64,000 bases of DNA from Aplidium turbinatum (Eukaryota; Chordata; Ascidiacea; Aplousobranchia; Polyclinidae): NCBI GenBank assembly GCA_918807975.1, contig OU964921.1:22718498-22782497 (forward strand), given 5' to 3'. The position numbers and the translations under genes are program-made. This document shows positions 1 through 64,000 of the stretch, piece after piece. The stretch's first letter is position 1, and every line of letters begins with the position of its first letter. The notes under the pieces were generated by a model that worked only from the letters and a program-made list of their open reading frames with translations, searched no databases and was not told where the DNA came from.

Positions 1-700
1 ATTTTTAGTGTTGCAAAAATGAACATTACATTTATTGAGTTCCATTAAGGATAGGGGATCTCCTGACTACGAAGAAGCAGACCAGCGATTCTCCATCAAG
101 TATCAGTTCAGTATTTTTTATTAAACTTTTTTTATTAAAAATACTAAAATGAACATGTTTTGCTTTTTTAAAATAATTAGAGAAAGTACGCGGTAGTGAA
201 TTGTTTTCATATTTATACATGAATTTTGCAGTTTCGAGTTTGTACAGATCTTTTAATTTAAGAACATTTAATTGTTTGAAATATGGTGTCGCGTGATCCG
301 ACTCATCTATTTTTATTGCTTTGTTAAGTTTGTCGACATGTGTCTTAAAAGTGGAACCCCATATTGTTATTGCCTAGGCTATTGTATATGGGGATGCACG
401 AGCGAGTGATATAACTGAAGTCTGGTTTTCGAAAGAATTAGACGAATTTAGACCAGATGCCGACGGACCAGGCAAGTTTCGATTTCAGAGCATCGATGTG
501 GGGTTTAAACGAAAGTTGATGGTCAATAATAATTCCTCCTAGATATTTAGCATTATCGTCTGTTTCTAATTTGACATCATTGTAGAGAACATGGATTTTA
601 TCAAGATTACTGGAGTTTTTTTGTTTTTTTTGGCGGAATTTCTAATAAATTTAATTTGAATAATACGTTCAGCTAGTTTCTAATTGAGCGTGTTTTCTAA
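1..700 (-). mobile_element. 3' part of a CR1/L2-group LINE (RT C-terminal region)
   Basis: Reading the minus strand from about 700 down to 1 gives, in changing frames, the late reverse-transcriptase and post-RT region of a non-LTR retrotransposon: a YLGGIIIDHQLSFKPHID block, then a WGSTFKTHVDKLNKAI segment, then KLKDLYKLETAKFMYKYENN followed by SLPRTFSNYF. This order is typical of CR1/L2-group LINEs downstream of the RT catalytic box. Stops and frame changes show the copy is dead; its 3' end lies left of the window. Clade placement is from recall of motif style, not from a search. Confidence 0.75.
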
Positions 701-1497
701 CAGTTAAGTTTTCGGCTTTGAGGTTGAGAGACATTAGGGTATAGTAATATTGCGTTATTTAATGTAATTTTCATACAACAAAGCAATATGCAAGTTGAAG
801 TATTTTGTTGTACACACATCACGGGATGTGATAAGTTATCTGTTTTTTCCACCGTAAATTAACACGTCCAGAAACTTTGTTAATGTGAAGGGTGAAACTG
901 ACGTCTTCATTTGTTGCCCCAGGTCAAGTCTGGTTCGAGGTTAGTAGTAGAGCGTAAGCCGTATAAGGTGTCACGTAGGTTTAAATTCATAACTGAAAAC
1001 GTCTGCTTCACAAATATATTGAAGCGAACAAGCCCAACATTTTCATTGCAAAATTTCGCATTTCTGGAAACTTATTTTTATCCAGCTGCTGGTAAAAAGG
1101 CACGAGAGAAAGATGTAGATGTCGGCTTTTGCATCGCAGAGAAATAAATTACTTGCAAGTGAGCTGGACCCCCTCGAAGTTCAAGTAGAAAGAAGTGGAA
1201 GTCCTTTTTAATTGCCGCAGAATCTCAAAAGCGGTGGTTAAATTTGCTAGCAAGAAAATGAATCAATGCTCACGGCATCACTCATTTCCATACTCTTCAA
1301 GCAATAATAGTTGATTTTGCAATTATGACCCAACAATGACTTTAACTTTTCTCGTCTGGCTTTTTATCTGAAAAAAGGCAGTCTTGATTATTTTTTTTTT
1401 TAAATGCAACTTGAATTGGTATCATTTCTTTGTGTCAGCGGGCCAAAATTAACACATTGTGCAACAACAGGAGCGGGCCCTACAAATAACGTATCGC
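701..1497. other. Unassigned intronic or upstream DNA
   Basis: No exon, RNA gene or known repeat could be supported. A 78-codon open frame at 911-1147 (+) has no recognisable domain and no splice context matching the host gene. Earlier TTLL4 exons were looked for here and not seen. Confidence 0.4.
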
Positions 1498-1626
1498 GGT
1501 CCCGATAAACTGACATCCCGCGCTGCGCTACTCAGCGCCTGCCAGGCTCCAGCTGGAGGGCGAGGGCTGACACTTTGCGTATAGCAGCCTTAGCCCTTGT
1601 CTACCCTTCAGCAGAGTACTGTGCAC

Positions 1627-2014
1627 TAGGGTGGAGTGAATTTCACTTAATGTTTTGGATTTTGATTTAAGGTGTTGTAATGTTGTCTTTGGGCCTAAAA
1701 AACAACCCCGAACATAATTTTGGTTCTCCTACCCCTAAATTGACCCTCCTACCTGAGGTCAAAGGTCACGCAAGGTCAAAATTGCTCTATCTCCACTTTT
1801 ACTGGTGCTAGAAATCTGTTTAATGGCTTAAAAGATTCAGAAGACCCATGTTTCTATCTGTTCTAAGAGAACTTTTTCTTCTATTGCTAGTAGAATTTGA
1901 CTAAACAGCAAAAATATAGTTTTTGTGGTATTTTTGCTTATACAACATTATAGTTAACGAACTTCAACAGCCAAAATAGTAAATTTCAGCAATTGGTTGG
2001 ATTGTTGTTTGAGA
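1627..2014 (+). repeat. Left terminal inverted repeat
   Basis: This block matches the reverse complement of 3627-4013 almost base for base, including a stretch with GACCTTTGACC-like and ACCTCAGGTAGGAGGGTC-like motifs. Both arms are of nearly equal length, and pairing ends in the shared TTGTTTGAGA segment. Confidence 0.85.
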
Positions 2015-2422
2015 AGAAGTGTATTGAACATCGAAATATTGTTATCTGCAGCATTGATGAGGAACTGAAGTTTGAACTAAGTATGAAATTAATGTTTTGA
2101 TGCATTTAAGATGACATTTCAATGGTTGAAAGGCATGAAAATTATTGAGAGAGAGATACAGTTTTGTCAAGTCACACTACGTACAATAATAATTATTACA
2201 CAATCAAAATTTAAATTGAGCATGAACTAACCAGCAACAACGGGAAGGCTGCGAAGGGACCACCGACAGGTCTTCAAGTCAAGCAGCACTTAATGAAAAT
2301 CCCATTGCTTGAAAATGAAAATCCAGTTGCACTTTTAAACACTCAAAAAATGTCACAAAACATTTTACCTCCCTCATATTTAGGTTCCGGTTATGCCCCT
2401 GGTAACTATAAACAAGTGGTTA

Positions 2423-2941
2423 TTATGCAATCGTATTCAGCAGTAAAATTGCTTTTTGGTGTTGAAAGAGGACATCAACTTCCGAGATTTGATCTTTTTG
2501 CGGATCACACCATCCCAGGCATCTTTCGAACCCAGCCACATGCATGGAAGCTTCTGTTACGAGCTTCACATGACGCTCTACAGCTTGATTGTGGCATGGG
2601 TGATCAAGTTCAAGCTTGTTTATTTTGAAATTTTGTATTGCATCATCATTTATGACTTTGGTTGCGGTAGGTTCTGTGACATGAATTTCATCAAAATTTG
2701 CCATGTTGTGGTAGAACTCGGCGTTGATATTGATCTCCGGTATGATGAATTTTCGAACAGTTACTGTCCTCTCTGCAAAAGAATTTGCCTTTGCACTTTC
2801 ATCATCTGGGGTCATTTCAACATATTTGCTTCTGCGTAGCGATAGCACAATATTGACAGCTTGCGATCGAATTGTATCATCATCGTCAGGCGTCAGCCAT
2901 CTTCGAAAGAAGAATGTGTTTGGGGTGAGCTGAGAAGCCAT
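2423..2941 (-). CDS. Uncharacterised transposon protein, AVERHVKLVTEAS segment
   Basis: A 172-codon open frame contains LDHPCHNQAVERHVKLVTEA about residue 115, followed by a GFERCLGW segment. A similar NDHAERGVALIQ block occurs in the sister element at 16009-16320, so the ERxVxL core is shared between two copies in this window. I recall this kind of protein as widespread in invertebrate genomes but without an assigned function. It lies downstream (on the minus strand) of the frame at 3087-3431 and is probably the C-terminal part of the same polypeptide. A transposase role is inferred only from its position between terminal inverted repeats. Confidence 0.6.
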   Translation of the reverse strand: MASQLTPNTFFFRRWLTPDDDDTIRSQAVNIVLSLRRSKYVEMTPDDESAKANSFAERTVTVRKFIIPEININAEFYHNMANFDEIHVTEPTATKVINDDAIQNFKINKLELDHPCHNQAVERHVKLVTEASMHVAGFERCLGWCDPQKDQISEVDVLFQHQKAILLLNTIA

Positions 2942-3086
2942 TACGTATCAAAGTTTTTGGTGCAATGTCTCTTGCTTGCTTCTAGGGAAATTGGTTGATT
3001 CGTTTGAGCATGCGAAAATAGTTGACAGCTACTTTATTTATTTAGAGTTAAGCTATTGACATCAAACCAACTTAGGAAGTAGACTT

Positions 3087-3431
3087 TTAAACAAATTCTA
3101 CCAGAATTGTAAAATTTTGGCTCGGCTTTGTTTGGGAAGTGTAGTATCTCAAAAGACGACATGCAAGTGTCAACCATCTTGCATGTGACAAGCCACCTAC
3201 TTCAAACCGTGCTAAGTCATTCTCAAGTTTTCCAGATATGACAGCCAAACAAATTTGGTATGCATAAAATTGATCGGAATTCAAACTTTCCATAACTTCT
3301 TTTGGCGTTTGAGGAAATTCAATAAAAGATAATGGCTTAAACTTAACCCCATGCCAATCAGACATTAAACCATTTAGCTCTTTGCCAATTGGGCCTGAAA
3401 ACGAGTCGGAGTTTAAAGAGACTCCATCCAA
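3087..3431 (-). CDS. Uncharacterised transposon protein, HARWLT segment
   Basis: A 114-codon open frame includes GGLSHARWLTLACRLLRYYT near residue 78. The sister elements carry the same block as GAISHARWMTKVIYSIKI (15300-15400, plus strand) and GALHKARWMAKLIYSIKI (near 17180, minus strand). The conserved H/K-ARW-(M/L) core makes homology convincing. It sits upstream of the AVERHVKLV frame and is likely part of the same product. The two frames are separated by about 145 bp, so the copy is either spliced or damaged. No catalytic triad could be assigned by eye. Confidence 0.6.
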   Translation of the reverse strand: MDGVSLNSDSFSGPIGKELNGLMSDWHGVKFKPLSFIEFPQTPKEVMESLNSDQFYAYQICLAVISGKLENDLARFEVGGLSHARWLTLACRLLRYYTSQTKPSQNFTILVEFV

Positions 3432-3626
3432 TTAGTGCTTAAAGACATGCCTGAGAGGTAGTTCGTTGGTATGCAGGACACAGATGACCTATTGCGAAGG
3501 TCTTTGCACCAACTCTTCTAATGTGGCAATGCTGCAATGGTGTTTACCTGTCATAATTGCGGTTCCATCTGAGTCTATAATTCACAAATTGTTCTGCAGG
3601 TCGGTATTTTCCAGTGCTTTGTGATT

Positions 3627-4013
3627 CTCAAACAACAATTCAACCACTTGCTGAAATTTACTATTTTGGCTGTTGAAGTTCGTTAACTATAATGTTGTAT
3701 AAGCAAAAATACCACAAAAACTATATTTTTGCTGTTTAGTCAAATTCTACTAGCAATAGAAGAAAAAGTTCTCTTAGAACAGATAGAAATATGGGTCTTC
3801 TGAATCTTTTAAGCCATTAAACAGATTTCTAGCACCAGTAGAAGTGGAGATAGAGCAATTTTGACCTTGCGTGACCTTTGACCTCAGGTAGGAGGGTCAA
3901 TTTAGGGGTAGGAAAACCAAAATTATGTTCGGGGTTGTTTTTTAGGCCCAAAGACAACATTACAACACCTTAAATCAAAATCCAAAACATTAAGTGAAAT
4001 TCACTCCACCCTA
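3627..4013 (-). repeat. Right terminal inverted repeat
   Basis: Reverse complement of 1627-2014 with scattered mismatches only. It ends CTCCACCCTA directly before the second copy of CTGTGCAC. Confidence 0.85.
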
Positions 4014-4694
4014 CTGTGCACCTGTTTGGTACCGCAGTGCTCACTGCCATAACATCGACACTGCCACAAACAATCTCACCATTCTTGCTTGCATCCAATC
4101 CGCTGAGCTTCGTCGTGAAGAAACCACACTCGGTCGACGGGCACTGGAGCCCAACCATCTTCTCCACCACAAGATCTCTGCTCTTCCAAACAAGCACCCC
4201 ATCGACTGAAATCAAGACACCCATTCGTGCCAGCCCCTCAACTTCTGATCAACGAAGCTGATGAAAAGACATCTCTGCGGCTACTTGGGCGGAACATAAA
4301 TGGAATTCTGAATGGAAGTCAAGTACCACCAGACTCCATTCGTTCATTTCCGACGCCAACACACGCCCCATTGGCCTGACACTACAAAGACAGGCATGGG
4401 TGCGCCTCAACCGTATTCATACGGGCGTCGGGCTTTTCCGCTCAACCATGCACCAATAGGGAATGGCCTCTTCTTGCTCTTGTGAGTGTGGTGCCGAAGA
4501 ACAGACCGCAGACCACATCATCAATGACTGTACCATCTTCAAGCCACCTAGTGGAGTGGAAGGTCTGTGCGCCATGGATGATGAAACCAAAGACTGGCTG
4601 CTCTTTAGTAGCCTTTAGTAGTCCAGGAACATCGTGAATGTGGGGTGGTAAAAACATAGACCCTCAGCCCCAGATGCTCACACGAAGAAGAAGA

Positions 4695-5010
4695 AGATCA
4701 CTTTTTCTTTTTTGACATTCTGGTTTCCTCTCCCTATCTTCGTTTAAAGTCAATGCCTTTCGAAGAAAATTTATTTTCTTACTCCTTAGCACGTGTTCAT
4801 ACCATCTTACTCCATTTTCCCCACAAGTTGGTCTAGTTTCTCTCATCTCTAGCATATCCATCAATTTTTCAGCATTTTTCTCGTATTTGTCGTACACATT
4901 GCTCTCACCATTGCCTTTCCGTTCTTCTCAGAATTGCCAGTTCACTCTTTCTTAGCATCCATGTCTCGCTAGCGAACAATATTGCAGGCTACACTCTACT
5001 CCGATAGACT
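4695..5010 (-). mobile_element. 3' end of a second LINE type (C-terminal region)
   Basis: Minus-strand frames give LRKSELA-like, KLMDMLEMRETRPTCGENGV and RWYEHVLRSKKINFLRKAL segments. This order (ERAM...L.ML...GVRWYGHVLR...LRKAL) is typical of the region after RT in common metazoan LINEs of the RTE/CR1 type. The copy is truncated and frameshifted. It abuts the tail of the Jockey-like LINE that ends near 4693, so it was either the target for that insertion or a neighbour of it. Confidence 0.6.
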
Positions 5011-5011
5011 T

Positions 5012-5859
5012 TTTCTGTTTAATTTAATGAAAATATTCTTCCATATAATTCTTCCCCACATTTCTTGAATTTTCAATGAGAATTGAATTCAGATCAAATC
5101 ATTGCAGCTTAAACTGTCTAGTTTAAATTTGGCTTAGGATTTTAATGAACAAACTCTTCCGTTGTCATCTTCTAAATCGGAAGAGAAATAGCTGAAAATT
5201 AACTTTAGTTGTTTTGTGCAGATGAAATTTTTGCGAAATAAAAAAGTACAAACCATTTTTTAAAAATTGAAAAGCGCTCGACTATAAAACTGCAATTAAA
5301 ATATCTCAAAAAAGATTAGCGATTCATTGCTTCCAATTTTCGTCTAGAGAAATGGACCTGTTGATGATGATGATCATGTCACACTGTCGATGCATAAACG
5401 ATAGCAATGTAGGCTGAATTTGAGAAAGCACAAACTTTTTGAAAACCGATAACACTGACTAACATGTTAATAATTGCACGATTTTTGGCTCAATCCTCTC
5501 CAACATGCCTACTGGACTGATTTTAAGCGTGATTGACTAGTTTACTGTGAAAGACACATTGAGTTATTGGCAAGATATGTTATTTTTGCACATTATTTAG
5601 GAAGTGCAGTATATCATGTGTGTGCTAAATAATGTATATCTAGATGTTATCCGCATTGCAAATAATACACACAACTATTGTTAACAACACAAGGGTTGTT
5701 ACCAAATACCTTAACGGGTTTCTGGTTACAGCGATCTATGTTTAGCTGTCAGGGAAGGTTGTATATGTTCAACACACGACTGCGTTTGCATTGAATTGAT
5801 AAGCGGTGATATACAGAATAATCACAAGTTCTAAAAATGCTCATCAATGTTCTTTTTAG
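5012..5859. other. Intron upstream of the first visible TTLL4 exon
   Basis: No coding or repeat signal recognised. A short imperfect hairpin (ACATTATTTAG at 5589 against its complement at 5624) is present. The 3' end has a T-rich tract leading to the acceptor TCTTTTTAG at 5851-5859. Confidence 0.4.
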
Positions 5860-63896
<58,037 letters not shown>

Positions 63897-64000
63897 GTGA
63901 ATGTCGGGTTTATTTTCATATTATTTGGGTAGTTGCATTTGTGGTTGGCATCTGACTTGGTAAAGGTTTTTCTTAAACATTGTAGAAAGATCTTATAGTG

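Larger units (their letters stand above)
1627..4013. mobile_element. Unclassified 2387-bp TIR transposon with 8-bp target duplication
   Basis: The element begins TAGGGTGGAG and ends with the exact inverse CTCCACCCTA. It is flanked by a perfect 8-bp duplication CTGTGCAC (1619-1626 and 4014-4021), and it interrupts an otherwise collinear LINE. The inverted ends are very long (about 388 bp each) and differ by only scattered substitutions. The interior carries two minus-strand frames from a conserved but uncharacterised protein family. Eight-base duplications and a TAGGG end would fit hAT, but I cannot see a standard hAT transposase, so the superfamily is left open. Confidence 0.85.
1498..4693 (+). 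mobile_element. Jockey-like LINE 3' end, split by a DNA transposon
   Basis: The 3' part of a non-LTR retrotransposon reads on the plus strand at 1498-1626 (LTSRAALL, then DTLRIAALALVYPSAEYC) and resumes at 4014-4693 (APVWYRSAHCHNIDTA, then LTILACIQSAELRREETTLG, then the C-terminal Cys-rich CECGAEEQTADHIINDC motif). The copy ends in a GAA-triplet tail near 4690. The same family recurs at 18902-21400, 34318-41140, 56298-56775 and 57335-57530. The reading is frameshifted, so the copy is dead. The gap is exactly the inserted element at 1627-4013. Confidence 0.85.

Noticed and set aside
911-1147. 78-codon frame as a possible upstream host exon
   Set aside because: No TTLL motif, no acceptor/donor pair in the right phase.

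Overview
The window is animal nuclear DNA, AT-rich and intron-dominated, with GT-AG exons, tRNA-derived SINEs, several LINE clades, a Penelope-like element and many cut-and-paste transposons. The repeat mix (Penelope-like elements with hammerhead-like motifs, Tigger, hAT, an XPG-nuclease DNA transposon, CR1/L2-group LINEs) suits an aquatic invertebrate, possibly an invertebrate deuterostome; I cannot name the species.

One host gene explains the whole window: a TTLL4-like tubulin polyglutamylase on the + strand. Nine exons with matching phases can be read (5860-5982, 6743-6841, 11371-11505, 22399-22533, 22814-22931, 30150-30271, 49984-50072, 55278-55413, 63792-63896). They start inside the ATP-grasp ligase domain and run into the C-terminal extension; the 5' part lies upstream of the window, and the last exon ends in a donor site, so the gene continues to the right.

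Nearly everything else is mobile DNA in the introns. 1-5 kb: LINE remnants, one split by a 2387-bp element with ~388-bp inverted ends that carries an uncharacterised conserved protein family. 8-11 kb: an inverted-repeat element, the end of a second Penelope-like element and dispersed repeats. 12-18.3 kb: a deleted CR1/L2-type LINE, then two more members of the uncharacterised family facing each other, one hit by a repeat-built MITE. 18.9-21.4 kb: a Jockey-like LINE. 23-24.4 kb: a nested fold-back with a mariner-like fragment. 24.9-30.1 kb: a young Penelope-like insertion with a 947-aa open frame, ending 28 bp before an exon. 30.3-32.3 kb: a decayed hAT. 34.3-41.1 kb: a Jockey-like LINE split by a 4.6-kb palindromic element and a small hAT-like MITE. 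42.3-48.3 kb: a hAT with an open 690-codon transposase frame. 48.3-49.8 kb: a second hAT-type element holding a 5'-inverted LINE. 50.2-55.3 kb: an XPG/PIN-nuclease transposon filling almost all of one intron. 55.6-63.5 kb: two ends of a Tigger-like element with LINE pieces, a Ty3/gypsy fossil, a hAT MITE and a SINE between them.

Most striking: two large elements end within 30 bp of exons yet leave the acceptor sites intact; the palindromic and XPG elements share terminal bases (TAGTC), a TTA target duplication and related nuclease proteins; and an unclassified transposon family with 8-bp duplications is present in at least four copies.
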